A stretch of 64,000 nucleotides of DNA from positions 1-64,000 of the forward strand of contig PABH01000028.1 of NCBI GenBank assembly GCA_002702705.1. The letters are read 5' to 3'. The position numbers and the translations under genes were made by a program. Every line of letters begins with the position of its first letter. Position 1 is the stretch's first letter. Of this stretch, positions 23,810 through 33,477 are shown in pieces. The DNA is from Anaerolineaceae bacterium. GTDB taxonomy: Bacteria; Chloroflexota; Anaerolineae; Anaerolineales; Anaerolineaceae. The notes beneath the pieces were generated by a model. It searched no databases, was not told the origin of the DNA, and saw only the letters and a list, made by a program, of their open reading frames with translations.

Positions 23810-26674
23810 TTAATTTATTGTGAAGTTTATTTCGGTGGATGTGCTGCTGTTTCCTGCCAGATCTGTGGCAGTAATTTTCAGCGTGTGTTTTCCGGTTTGT
23901 AGACTTACAGGATAACTATACGGCATTTGGGTCTGTTTTCCAATTAATTGTCCATCCACATACCAGGCGATTTCTTGAATACCCATTTGATCCAATACAT
24001 CTGCCTGAAGGGTAATCTGGCCATTTAATTCTGCTGAAATCGAACTGTCTTCCAGCGGGTATAGAACTGCAATGGTTGGAGGGCTGTTATCTACCGTGAC
24101 CTGAATGGTATGGTTTTCAATTTGAAGATTTTTTCGCACTACCTGTAATCGTAAGGCATATAGTCCGTCTTTCAAGAGGGTGGTATCCCAGTTTGTCAGG
24201 AGTGATTTTTGTTTTGGTGTGTTTTGTTCTTCTCCCACTTGCAGCCAGGTTAAAGGATACAAACCGGCGCCGCTTTGAACCTGAAAACTTTGAAAATCTT
24301 GTCCATTGGCTGTGCCTCGAATCGGTACGATTCCACTGACATACTGGTAAGAATCCGGATTTGTGATGGCAACGGTATCGGAGGGCGATTTGGCTTGAAT
24401 CGAATCGTAATTTTTCGGTGGTTTAGGAATATCCGCGGCGGAAGCCCATTCCACCGCATTTTCGGGAATAATCATAAAGGTACGTTCTTCCACCATTTCC
24501 GGCGGTGTAAATACGGTTGCTAATAAGCCGGTTTCACGATTGATGGCATAGGTACGGAATAGGGTATCGTAACTGACGGGTTGGTTGCCGTCGATAAATT
24601 TTTCGGTGATCGTGTTAGGGCATTCCTTGGTAGGTAACATCCCTGAAAGGGTACACACTCGTGCTTCACTGATACCAATCGGCTGCTGCCATTCCCGAAC
24701 CGGCAGGTCTTTGTGTAACCACTGCATGACCGCATGCCAGATGGCACCGGCGGATTTTGTTACCAAGGTGGGCACGTCTTGCGAGGAAGGGAGCCCAACC
24801 CAAACCACGGTGGTGTAATCCGGCGTATAACCGACACTCCACACTTCATTTTTTTCGTAATTAATGCCGTATTTGGCACCGGTTGGCCGGCCAATTTCGA
24901 GCAGATTGGGATAACCATAAGCTGAGCGGCGGGTAAATTCATCTTGCAAAATATCGTGGGTCAGGTAAGCCAGCTGTGGGCTGACAATTGAGGCGGAATC
25001 CGGCTCTTTCAAAGTGAAAAGAACCTGGCCATCTGTCGTTTCAACCCGTTGGTATAAAACCGGTTCAATAATGCCAGTTTCCGCAGAGCGAACGCCATAA
25101 CGGGTACCAAGGGAAGCGAAGGTATTGTAAAGCTGGGCAATTTCGATCAGGCTGGCCGTGTTTTGATGATAAAAGATTTGATTGGGTGCTTCCAAAGCCT
25201 GATCACCTAAACCAAAGGAGGATGCGGTTTGCCAGATGATATCCGCCCCAAGCTGCTCATATAACTGGCTGAGCGGAGCCAACAAGTCATTCATAATTGC
25301 AACACGTAACCGCAGTGGACCTTGGTAGGTATCGATGGGTTGTTTGAAGGATTGTAGATCAAGGGGTAAACTGGCTGGAATATCCCACACCTGGGAGGCG
25401 GGATTAAATCCACGGGCAAAGGCATTCACGGATAAAAGCGGTGTCAACAAAGAAGCCGCCTGGTGACGCTGCGTGTAGCCTGATTCCTGCACACCGTTAT
25501 CATCTCCCAAATAGGCTAATACCTGACCGGTTTCTGGGGCCATGATAATGGCACTGGCTTGAAGGGTTTCCGGCAGGTTTGGCTGGATGCTGGTTATGGT
25601 CGTTAACAAATTGGCGGGCGGGCAGTTGGTGATTTTTGTTTCTTGCCCTTTTAACCGTTCTAATTGGAGACGGGTGGTGCAGACGAGCGCGTTTTGTTTG
25701 TTTATGTCTAACGTGGAAATGACCCTTAATCCGCCCAATTCAACCCGCTCAAATCCATAATCGCGGTAGAGGCGGTTAAGAACCAATTGACTAAAAGCTT
25801 TTGCCGTCTGTGGAAAAGGCGGCGGCGGGGTGTTGATTAAGATTTCCGTATTCCGTGCGGTTTGGTAATCTTCCGTGCTGATAACTTTTTTCTGATGAAG
25901 CGCTTCCAGAAATTCTTTCTGATTCTCTAAAGCAGCTTGAGGAGCATCCAATGGATTAATGGCTGGTTTTTGAGCGGTAGCAACCAGCAAAGCGGCTTCG
26001 GCAAGGTTAAGTTCACTGGCTGGTTTATTTAAATATAGGCGGGCAGCACTATCTGCACCAATCGTATTGTGGCCGTAAGCGCTGCTATTTAAGAACCATT
26101 CCAACACTTGTGATCTTCCGTAGCGGTTGGTGACCTGTGCCGCCAAAAGCCGCATACGAAGGCTGGTGTTCCAATCCGCTTCTTCCTGCCATAATAAAAG
26201 ACGGGAAACCAACGTTTCGGCTATAGTAACCGGCGCATCATTTTTAAACCAGTTTCCGTGGTATCCGGCGCTGCTCCAAAAATCCGGTTCGATACTGGCG
26301 ACTGTTAACTGCACCAAATAAGGACTGAAAAATTCTTCCTGATTGGGATCAATGGAGAGAAACCTGCGATCAATACCATAATTTCCTAGTTGATAAAGAA
26401 CGGTTTGTTCATCCCGATCCAGGATTTCGGTTGGTGATAAAAAGATACCCGTTTCTTTGTTTAAGTAAAGTCCGAGCCACTCTACTGGCGGGAGGTCCTG
26501 ACTAATGCGGGTATAAATAACACCAGCGACAACGGGTAAAGCTAAAACGGCGATCAATATTAAGGCGGTAAAAAAATAAGCGCTGTTCTTCAGTGAGGAT
26601 TTTTGTTTGTTTTTTTTGAAATTTCTTCTTAAGCGGTGTCGTTTAACCAACAAAATTGTGTGGAAACGTTGCAT
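23810..26674 (-). CDS. PBP1-like protein with degenerate transglycosylase and transpeptidase sites
   Basis: A 954-residue bitopic envelope protein built like a class A penicillin-binding protein: TM helix about 33-55, a GT51-like region 100-240, a transpeptidase-like region 370-640, then Ig-like domains to the end. Key residues are altered throughout. The first GT51 motif (usually ED..F) is E129-P-D-F-W, the STITQQ block reads VTIAET, and the second catalytic Glu is not seen. In the transpeptidase, SxxK is S408-L-L-T411, SxN is replaced by DLL (463-465) and KTG is P597-T-G. It is probably a structural or binding protein rather than an enzyme. It lies 9 bases after the TPR gene. Confidence 0.85.
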   Translation of the reverse strand: MQRFHTILLVKRHRLRRNFKKNKQKSSLKNSAYFFTALILIAVLALPVVAGVIYTRISQDLPPVEWLGLYLNKETGIFLSPTEILDRDEQTVLYQLGNYGIDRRFLSIDPNQEEFFSPYLVQLTVASIEPDFWSSAGYHGNWFKNDAPVTIAETLVSRLLLWQEEADWNTSLRMRLLAAQVTNRYGRSQVLEWFLNSSAYGHNTIGADSAARLYLNKPASELNLAEAALLVATAQKPAINPLDAPQAALENQKEFLEALHQKKVISTEDYQTARNTEILINTPPPPFPQTAKAFSQLVLNRLYRDYGFERVELGGLRVISTLDINKQNALVCTTRLQLERLKGQETKITNCPPANLLTTITSIQPNLPETLQASAIIMAPETGQVLAYLGDDNGVQESGYTQRHQAASLLTPLLSVNAFARGFNPASQVWDIPASLPLDLQSFKQPIDTYQGPLRLRVAIMNDLLAPLSQLYEQLGADIIWQTASSFGLGDQALEAPNQIFYHQNTASLIEIAQLYNTFASLGTRYGVRSAETGIIEPVLYQRVETTDGQVLFTLKEPDSASIVSPQLAYLTHDILQDEFTRRSAYGYPNLLEIGRPTGAKYGINYEKNEVWSVGYTPDYTTVVWVGLPSSQDVPTLVTKSAGAIWHAVMQWLHKDLPVREWQQPIGISEARVCTLSGMLPTKECPNTITEKFIDGNQPVSYDTLFRTYAINRETGLLATVFTPPEMVEERTFMIIPENAVEWASAADIPKPPKNYDSIQAKSPSDTVAITNPDSYQYVSGIVPIRGTANGQDFQSFQVQSGAGLYPLTWLQVGEEQNTPKQKSLLTNWDTTLLKDGLYALRLQVVRKNLQIENHTIQVTVDNSPPTIAVLYPLEDSSISAELNGQITLQADVLDQMGIQEIAWYVDGQLIGKQTQMPYSYPVSLQTGKHTLKITATDLAGNSSTSTEINFTIN

Positions 26675-26683
26675 AATATTCTC

Positions 26684-28426
26684 TTATTCGTTAGGGGTGC
26701 GGGTAGGACGTGGTGTTTTGGTCAGGGTTGGGGTGGGCGTGTAATGTTGGTTAAGATAAAACTGAGCTGTTGCCTGCCATTCCGGTTTTATCATGGTTTC
26801 ATCCAAAGATAACATTCGTTCCCAATCCCGTACGGCGACTTTGTTTTGAAGTGCTTCCAGGGCAAGCGCGCGGTAAAAATACATCTGTGCTAGCTGGCGG
26901 TCATCGTCTGCATTTTTCTGGCATTTGCTGATTTGTTCGTAGGCGTCACCCGGAAATTCCGCTGTTAATAAAGCCATTCCATACAACATACAGGTTTCAA
27001 ATGAATCGGGTTGAATGGTAAAAGCCATGTCAAAATCATCTACTGCGGCATCCAACTTGTTTTGGTTGAGGTAAATTTGACCACGTTGGAGGTAGACTTC
27101 GACCTGCCATTTGTCTTGCGCGATGACTTCATCAAAAATTTCCAGTGCTTGTTTTGTCATATTGTTGGCAGCGTATGCGCTGGCCAACCAGGCAAGGGCC
27201 TGGGGATCTTCTTCTTCATTATAAGTTACATAGATATATAACGGGTCCAGTGATTCTTTGACCTGGCCGTTCGCCTGCATTGCTTCTCCTAACAGGCGGT
27301 AAGCCATCAAGTTGGTCAGGTCACGTTCCGCTGCCTGTTCAGCATAACGAATGGCAGAACGAAAATCATCTTGTGCCAGGGCAGCTTGTCCCAAAACAAT
27401 TGAAATCTCAGGGGAATTAGGTAAATATTTTTCTGCCAACACCAAATTTTCTTCAGCATTCTCGATTTGGTCTTGTTGAATCTGGATTTTTGCCAGTTCC
27501 AGATAAGCCTGACCGTAGTTTTTATCCAATTTAATGGCTTGGTTTAATCTTTCCGCAGCCGAAGCAAGTTCGCCTTGTGCTGCATCGAGAATCGCTTGGG
27601 AAACATAAGCCGGTGCAAAATCGGGATCAACCAATAAAGCCTGGCGATAGGCACTTTCCGCTTCGGGAATTGACCCCATACTGCGATATGTTTCCCCCAG
27701 ATAATAGGGTAAATCGGGAAAAGTGGGTTCGCTTTCAATCGATTGTTCAAAATAATCGATTGCTTTTTCCCACTCACCATTTTGATAAGCCCGTAAAGCA
27801 ATGCTGTATGCTTCAATGATGGGGTGAGGGGTATAAACGTAGACGGGGGTAGGGGTGTAGGTTGCATTGATGGCTGCCCAGGGTGGGGGCGGACCTTCGT
27901 AATCCGGGGTGGGTGTTTGGGTAGCCGTGTTTACAAGCGGGAAAGTGGGCGTAGGTTGGGCTGTACCTAACTGGGCTACATTCCGGTTGCGGAACAACCA
28001 CAAGCGGGTGGAATTAAGCGCTGTGATGATTAACGCCACAACAACAATAAAAGCTACCAATGCGGCAACCATTTTTGCTACCGGCAACCGGACTTTGTTT
28101 TCTTCCAAACCGGGTAAATCTGGCATTTTCCAGTTTCTTTTTTGTGAATCAAAAGGAATGATGCCATTTTCATCCGGGGGAAGATCACCCAGGATGGCCA
28201 AACCCTGTCTGGCCATTTTATTTTGGGGGTCAAGCTGTAATACCTGATTCAGGCAGTAGCGCTGCTCTTTTAAATTATCGACCACCGCACTCATCCAGAG
28301 CCAATAATCGGCATTTTTTTGATTAAGCCTTAACAAGCGCGTTAACAAATCTTTCGCGCGTTTGTTTTCACCGTTTTGTACGGCGATTAAAGCTTCCTGG
28401 AAAATTTTCTCCTCATTTTGGCTCAT
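26684..28426 (-). CDS. Membrane-anchored TPR protein with Pro/Thr linker
   Basis: A 580-residue protein. Residues 1-90 form a cytoplasmic TPR-like helical region, a single TM helix lies at about 118-142 (MVAALVAFIVVVALIITAL), then comes a Thr/Pro-rich linker (PTPTFPLVNTATQTPTP), and about 215-560 is an array of TPR units outside the membrane (for example YRQALLVDPDFAPAYVSQAILDA). The C-terminus ends in another TPTPTLTKTPRPTRTP tract. Such proteins are typical protein-protein scaffolds. It shares a unit with the degenerate PBP1-like gene 9 bases downstream, suggesting a joint envelope role. The start ATG at 28426 has only AGGA touching it. Confidence 0.85.
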   Translation of the reverse strand: MSQNEEKIFQEALIAVQNGENKRAKDLLTRLLRLNQKNADYWLWMSAVVDNLKEQRYCLNQVLQLDPQNKMARQGLAILGDLPPDENGIIPFDSQKRNWKMPDLPGLEENKVRLPVAKMVAALVAFIVVVALIITALNSTRLWLFRNRNVAQLGTAQPTPTFPLVNTATQTPTPDYEGPPPPWAAINATYTPTPVYVYTPHPIIEAYSIALRAYQNGEWEKAIDYFEQSIESEPTFPDLPYYLGETYRSMGSIPEAESAYRQALLVDPDFAPAYVSQAILDAAQGELASAAERLNQAIKLDKNYGQAYLELAKIQIQQDQIENAEENLVLAEKYLPNSPEISIVLGQAALAQDDFRSAIRYAEQAAERDLTNLMAYRLLGEAMQANGQVKESLDPLYIYVTYNEEEDPQALAWLASAYAANNMTKQALEIFDEVIAQDKWQVEVYLQRGQIYLNQNKLDAAVDDFDMAFTIQPDSFETCMLYGMALLTAEFPGDAYEQISKCQKNADDDRQLAQMYFYRALALEALQNKVAVRDWERMLSLDETMIKPEWQATAQFYLNQHYTPTPTLTKTPRPTRTPNE

Positions 28427-28660
28427 TCCTAGAGTTTAGCACAGCCCCGTTAACACGACAAGTTATCCTTCATAACAAATCGGTAATGTGATTTTTTCGT
28501 TTACCTTTCCATGAAAGAGTTGCACAGAAATACAGAATTGCAGAGATTAAGAAAAGAACAATTCTTTTTTCTCTATATTTCCGCCATTCCGTTTTTTAGA
28601 TTGGTAACAAAAAATACAATCCTTGTGGGGCACCTATTTTTATGTTCTCCCGCTTCAAGG

Positions 28661-28666
28661 TATAAT
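28661..28666 (+). promoter_or_regulatory. -10 box placing the start site at the ATG (leaderless)
   Basis: A perfect TATAAT ends six bases before ATG 28673, so transcription would begin at or within a base of the start codon. No ribosome-binding site is present. The -35 position has no strong hexamer. The remainder of 28427-28660 contains the ACAGA-type repeat noted at 22943. Confidence 0.5.
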
Positions 28667-28672
28667 CGCCTT

Positions 28673-29635
28673 ATGAAAATAAAAACTTATTTAATTAGCA
28701 TATTATTTATCAGCATGATGTTGATCTTAACGGCTTGTGGTGGGGTAACCCAGTTGGAATTAACTCCAACTGGTCAGGGGCAGCCATCTCGTACCGCTAC
28801 CAAAACGATTGTTTCAACCCCTACCGCTCCGCAAAACACGACGGTTGTGAGTACGGCAACTTTACTGCCCTCACCAACACCGACACCAAGGATCCATGAA
28901 GTAAAAAAAGGAGAAACCCTGGGCGGAATCGCCTGGATATATGGTGTTTCATTGGATGAATTAATTAAATTAAATGAAGATGTTAACGTACGGGCAATGA
29001 GTGTTGGTACCAAACTTCTCATCCCTTACGAAACATTACCTCCAGCCAATCAAACTCCGGTACCAACACCTATTCAAATGCCGCTGCGCAATTTGAATTG
29101 CCAGGAAGTGTTGGATGGTGGAATCTGGTGTTTTATGGCGGTCGAGAATAATTCCGGTGAGGTGTTTGAAAGTGTCAGCGTGAATGTGAATATCGCAGAT
29201 GAAAATGCGGATTCCATCACCAGTCAAACTGCGTTTGCTCCTTTAAATTTGTTAACCCCAGGAATGAGTTTACCGGTTGCGGTTTATTTCCCAGCTCCTG
29301 TTCCAAGTCCCTTTCAGTCAAGCGCTCAGTTTGTTTCCGCAATCCCATTGGATGATCCCGGCAGCCGGTACGTTTCAATTTCTGTAGAAAACCTGGTCAT
29401 TATTCAATCAAAAGACCAAAAATCCGCTCAAGTTAAAGGTAGTATCAATTTATCCGAGACTTCGACTGCAGTTCGACTGCTGGCGGTGGCTTATGATTCA
29501 GCAGGACAAATCATTGGTGTTCGGCGGTATGATATGAGCCCTGATGAAATCAATGGAAGCCTTTTTGATTTTCAGGTTTATGCAGCCTACGGGTTAATTG
29601 ATCGTGTGTCCGTACTGGCAGAAGCACAGCGTTAA
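28673..29635 (+). CDS. LysM-domain lipoprotein
   Basis: A 320-residue lipoprotein. The signal MKIKTYLISILFISMMLILTAC ends in a lipidated Cys. A Thr/Pro-rich stretch follows, then one LysM domain (IHEVKKGETLGGIAWIYGVSLDELIKLNEDVN...LLIPY, about 75-122), which in this family binds peptidoglycan or related glycans. The remaining 190 residues form beta-rich domains with FxLD-type features (NVNIADENADSI, SINLSETSTAVRLLAVAYDSAGQI). The open frame extends 54 codons upstream, but the signal peptide and TATAAT box fix the start at 28673. It stands alone, divergent from the TPR gene. Confidence 0.85.
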   Translation: MKIKTYLISILFISMMLILTACGGVTQLELTPTGQGQPSRTATKTIVSTPTAPQNTTVVSTATLLPSPTPTPRIHEVKKGETLGGIAWIYGVSLDELIKLNEDVNVRAMSVGTKLLIPYETLPPANQTPVPTPIQMPLRNLNCQEVLDGGIWCFMAVENNSGEVFESVSVNVNIADENADSITSQTAFAPLNLLTPGMSLPVAVYFPAPVPSPFQSSAQFVSAIPLDDPGSRYVSISVENLVIIQSKDQKSAQVKGSINLSETSTAVRLLAVAYDSAGQIIGVRRYDMSPDEINGSLFDFQVYAAYGLIDRVSVLAEAQR

Positions 29636-29666
29636 GTTCGATCCGTATAGAGGACAAACACCTCTT

Positions 29667-31139
29667 TTATTTGTGATCCCAGATCAAATAATTGTCTTGA
29701 TGGCAAATCGGTTTGTCGGTTGGGATATTTAAACATACCTCAAACATAACCAAATCGCCATTTGAAAGCTGCGGATGTGGTGGGATGGTGAACTGGCTGC
29801 TGCCGTTTGCATCGGTTGGCGTAAAATTGTATTTTTCAATATCCCCATTGGGCAAAGTGAGATACAAAAAGGCTTCAATATTTTCCAGAGGTTGATTATC
29901 TTTTCTTCGCAAAACCACCAAATCAATTAATTGTTCTTGAGATGCCGGAATTTGTGCTGCTACTTCACTGATATTAAATAAGACGGTTTCAGGGGTGAAT
30001 TTGAACTTAACGATCAAGTCTTCGTTTAGATTGGCGTACTTCGCATATTCTAACCCTAATGGCGCCATGCTTACTTTCTGTCCATTTGGTTTTGTGCCGT
30101 CAAAATCTAAACAATAATTTTGGAAACATTGACGATAAATTTTTCCTTCAACAACGGCATAAACCTCACTGATTGGGTTTCCGGAGAGGGTGATGCTCCC
30201 GTTGCGTGAAATAAAGCGGTCAAAATCAAGTGGAACATGGTACCCATCTGTTCCGTATACAGGGTAAAAAACCATACCGTCCGCTTCCGTATAAACCTGC
30301 GGGCCGGGTATATGGCGTGGCATGTTTAATAATTCCGGTATATTTAAAAGCCGGATTGAGGTGGGAATATCGGGGTTGCCGATAAATACGACGGAATCGT
30401 AAACTTGTTGGATTTCATTTTCTTGAAAATAAAAAGATTTGGTAACTGGTTCTCCAAAAGCTGCAGGGCTACCCATCCGTATGATATAAGGGAGAAAAGG
30501 AACGTTGACATTATCGGTTGGGTTTGTAACGGCACTTCCTCCCTGACCCTGAGATCGGCAGTGTGCATCGCAGACATAAACACCGTAGGAGAGTAAATGT
30601 ACTTCTCCGGGAGGGTCTTCCAAGAGACGATAAAAGCCGACATTTTCAAAATATTGTTCAATCCGTTGTTTGTAGGGATTAAACCGGACCGGGGTTAAGG
30701 GTTTGCCAACATATCGAGCCCCGTACAAACGATCATACAGCGGCTGGAATTCCTCATAAATAACGATGTTATCAACAATACGATCTTGTGAAGAATTACT
30801 TACATAAGTATCTTCAAAGGGTTCAATTTCAAACGTATTGGCTAATCCGAATAAATATAAACGGTTTGGATCTTCCGCCAAGTTGTTAAAACACATCAGC
30901 GAATTTTCCGTATATTGGCATACGATATTTTCGTGATGAAAAATTGGACTGATGGCTGGGCCGAGGATTTCTTTCCCGCCTAAATTTTGATGAAATTCAC
31001 GAAAGGTGCTGTCAATCTCAATCGTCTCACCTGTGGTTCCGGCCGACATTTGTTCTGAGCTAGCAGAACAAGCGGAAGCCAAAACCAGGAATATAAAGAT
31101 CATTGAGATTTTAATCGTTAAACGCATCCACCTTCTCAT
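29667..31139 (-). CDS. Lipoprotein with LGFP-like and Ig-like regions, unknown role
   Basis: A 490-residue secreted lipoprotein from ATG 31139 (MRRWMRLTIKISMIFIFLVLASAC, lipobox at ASAC); the frame stays open 23 codons further but that would spoil the signal peptide. The mature part begins with an LGFP-like segment (HQNLGGKEILGPAISPIF) repeated more loosely at LYDRLYGARYVGKPLTPVRF. The C-terminal 110 residues look like an Ig-type beta sandwich (VVLRRKDNQPLENIEAFLYL). No catalytic motif is seen. A promoter-like TATAAT lies about 60 bases upstream. It may bind surface polymer or protein partners. Confidence 0.75.
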   Translation of the reverse strand: MRRWMRLTIKISMIFIFLVLASACSASSEQMSAGTTGETIEIDSTFREFHQNLGGKEILGPAISPIFHHENIVCQYTENSLMCFNNLAEDPNRLYLFGLANTFEIEPFEDTYVSNSSQDRIVDNIVIYEEFQPLYDRLYGARYVGKPLTPVRFNPYKQRIEQYFENVGFYRLLEDPPGEVHLLSYGVYVCDAHCRSQGQGGSAVTNPTDNVNVPFLPYIIRMGSPAAFGEPVTKSFYFQENEIQQVYDSVVFIGNPDIPTSIRLLNIPELLNMPRHIPGPQVYTEADGMVFYPVYGTDGYHVPLDFDRFISRNGSITLSGNPISEVYAVVEGKIYRQCFQNYCLDFDGTKPNGQKVSMAPLGLEYAKYANLNEDLIVKFKFTPETVLFNISEVAAQIPASQEQLIDLVVLRRKDNQPLENIEAFLYLTLPNGDIEKYNFTPTDANGSSQFTIPPHPQLSNGDLVMFEVCLNIPTDKPICHQDNYLIWDHK

Positions 31140-31327
31140 TCCGTCCCACCCTTCAAAAGGACAATTCAATCGACTTAAAATAATGGAAAAAATTACTGAA
31201 CTATGCAAGTATTATACCATTCAGAGAAATTAAAAACAAACAAGATGAGCAAACGATTATTCAAAATTCGTTTGGATTTTAATTCATTTCCAAAAGAAAA
31301 GAAATACCAAAAGTGTTAACAAAATCG

Positions 31328-32263
31328 TTAGAAACCATTTTGCCGAATCCGTTGATCTTTTTCGTACACCGTTTTTAACCCTATGGTTAAAGGAGTGCGG
31401 GGTTTAAAACCCAGTTTTTCTTTTGCCAAGGTAAGGTCAGCACACATGCGGCTGGGGCCGCCGTCATTCCGAATATTATAGACGATTTCCGGTTGTTTTC
31501 CTGTTATATCAATCACTTGTTTTGCCAGATCTCGAATGCTGGTTTCCACACCACTGCCAATATTAATTGTTAATCGACTGATTCCTTCTGCTGTTGAGGA
31601 AGTGGTTAATGCCTGTACGACGTCATCAATATAAATATAATCTCGGGTTTGGTTCCCATCGCCATGTAAAACCAAGGTGCCATTTTGGTAGGCTTGTTTA
31701 AAGAAGTGGGGTATGACAGGTGGGTGGGTAGGTGGCATTTGTTGGCCTGGTCCATAGGCGTTAAAAATTCGCAGACATACAGTTTCGATCCCCCATAGAG
31801 CGCCGATGGTATGCGTGTAATATTCAGCGGAGAGTTTAGAAACGGCATAAGGTGAGCGGGGGTTGGGAATAGCGGTTTCGGAAACCGGTTGGTTTTCTTG
31901 ATTGCCATAAATTGCACCTGATGAAGCAAATACAACCCGGCGTACGCCCACATCCCGCATGGCTTCCATTAAGGTTACCGTTCCACCAACATTGACATGG
32001 TTATATTCCCGTGGATAAAGGACGGACTCCGGTACAACCACTCGCGCTGCCAGATGATAAACACAATCGATATCTTGTAGTAAAGTCCATAATTTTGGGC
32101 GATCATTTACGTCACCCCGCGTGAAATTAACCTCGGGTGATAATTTTGTGGGGTCTCCCGTGGAGAGGTCATCAACTGCTCTGACATGATGTCCCTCTTG
32201 TATCAGTTGGTTGGCGAGAGCCGTGCCTAAAAATCCGGCTGCGCCGGTGATCAGATAACGCAT
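31328..32263 (-). CDS. NAD-dependent sugar epimerase/dehydratase
   Basis: A 311-residue extended short-chain dehydrogenase of the UDP-glucose 4-epimerase-like group. The NAD loop is GAAGFLG (7-13). The catalytic triad is Ser in FASSGAIYG and the YxxxK pair in YAVSKLSAEYY. Sugar-nucleotide contact blocks NAYGPGQ and RDYIYIDDV follow. Full family length. It probably interconverts nucleotide sugars for surface glycans. Being isolated from the glycan locus near 50-64 kb, it may supply it in trans. Exact substrate is undetermined. Confidence 0.9.
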   Translation of the reverse strand: MRYLITGAAGFLGTALANQLIQEGHHVRAVDDLSTGDPTKLSPEVNFTRGDVNDRPKLWTLLQDIDCVYHLAARVVVPESVLYPREYNHVNVGGTVTLMEAMRDVGVRRVVFASSGAIYGNQENQPVSETAIPNPRSPYAVSKLSAEYYTHTIGALWGIETVCLRIFNAYGPGQQMPPTHPPVIPHFFKQAYQNGTLVLHGDGNQTRDYIYIDDVVQALTTSSTAEGISRLTINIGSGVETSIRDLAKQVIDITGKQPEIVYNIRNDGGPSRMCADLTLAKEKLGFKPRTPLTIGLKTVYEKDQRIRQNGF

Positions 32264-32412
32264 TTTATATCATATCCATTTTTGATGTAGGGTGAACAGA
32301 TTATAGCACAGGCCAGGAAATATCCACAAAACGATAAAAAGGACAAGCCTGAATTGGGCTTATGTGAAATTCTGCCGTTATAATAAAAGGAGATGAAGGG
32401 ACGCTGCACAGC

Positions 32413-33477
32413 ATGAAACATATCATTCAAAATTTTCAGCCTATGGCGGGTAAACACAGTATCACAAGTTCGATCCGTCAGGTTTTAGCTTATCAAGGAG
32501 CGCACCTTTCGGAAGCCATGTTGTTTGGTTTGGCAAGTGCGTATCATTTTTCTTATTTTGAATATAAAAGCATTTTATCTCCCTTTATTAATGGACGGGT
32601 ACAACCACGTGCATTTGAAGAAAGCCTGGCGCGCCATGCCCGACTAGATATTCAATTTCACAAGACCCAAAGTAATCAAAAGGCCTGGCGTAAGGTAAAG
32701 GAAAACATCGATCAAGATATTCCTGTGGTGGTCTATGTTGATAAAGGCGCTTTGACTTATTTACGAATGCCGCCAGGACAGCATTTTGGCGGGCATGCAG
32801 TGGTAGTTTTTGGATATGATGAGCAGGAAGGGATTGTATTTTTATCTGATCGGGATCGTGATGGATTTTCGATTACGGTTTCAGCTGATGAAATTCCTCA
32901 TGATTTTCATTTGGTGCCATTTTTTGAATTGGAGGAAGCACGTGCTTCTCGTTTTAAACCCCTGCCACCGGAAAATGCCTGGTTAACAATTGGTATTGGT
33001 GAATCGTTTGAGGCTCCGCGCCGGAACCAGATTTTTGCTGCGATTCGGGAAAATATGTACAATTATTTAAATCCTCCTCTTGCAAAAATGGGCCTGGAAG
33101 GCATTCATTATTTTTCCAAAGTGCTTTATAGCTGGCAGGAATGGGGTGCGGATAAACTGAGGGAAGCGGCTTTAAGCGCTTTTACTATGATTGATCAAAT
33201 TGGTGGAACAGGCGGGGGAATCTTCCGAAAATTGTATGGTGAGTTTTTACTTGAGAGTGCCTCCTATGCAGCGGCACCTGCTTTGGGTGCGATTGGGGAA
33301 CAATATTTGATTCTTGGGGAACAATGGGATGAGGTTGCTCGATTGTTTTATATGTTATACCAGGGTGAACAGCCTATGATTCTGGTTGACATTGTGGAGC
33401 GGATCAAACAGATTTACAAGTATGAAGAAGGCCTATCCAACCAATTGGTGAAAGTCATTGGGGCAGTTTACGATTAG
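32413..33477 (+). CDS. BtrH-like N-terminal domain/DUF4872 protein
   Basis: A 354-residue protein with a BtrH-type N-terminal domain (acyltransferase/peptidase-like) and a DUF4872-like C-terminal half (LYGEFLLESASYAAAPAL). In BtrH-type proteins the early motif is usually H-C-x-x-S; here it is KHSITSS with S16 in place of Cys. A downstream His is present in GQHFGGHAVVVFGYD. The homologue BtrH transfers an acyl group in butirosin synthesis (established); the role here is unknown. Its stop overlaps the convergent peptidase stop by 4 bases. Confidence 0.75.
   Translation: MKHIIQNFQPMAGKHSITSSIRQVLAYQGAHLSEAMLFGLASAYHFSYFEYKSILSPFINGRVQPRAFEESLARHARLDIQFHKTQSNQKAWRKVKENIDQDIPVVVYVDKGALTYLRMPPGQHFGGHAVVVFGYDEQEGIVFLSDRDRDGFSITVSADEIPHDFHLVPFFELEEARASRFKPLPPENAWLTIGIGESFEAPRRNQIFAAIRENMYNYLNPPLAKMGLEGIHYFSKVLYSWQEWGADKLREAALSAFTMIDQIGGTGGGIFRKLYGEFLLESASYAAAPALGAIGEQYLILGEQWDEVARLFYMLYQGEQPMILVDIVERIKQIYKYEEGLSNQLVKVIGAVYD

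Noticed and set aside
28511..28672. N-terminal extension of the LysM lipoprotein frame
   Set aside because: The extension covers an ACAGA-type intergenic repeat and would bury the signal peptide; the TATAAT box and lipobox both favour the ATG at 28673.
32393..32416. Seven-codon frame overlapping the BtrH-like start
   Set aside because: ATG 32393 touches the AAAGGAG box directly, so efficient initiation there is unlikely. GAAGGG 12 bases before ATG 32413 can serve the main gene.
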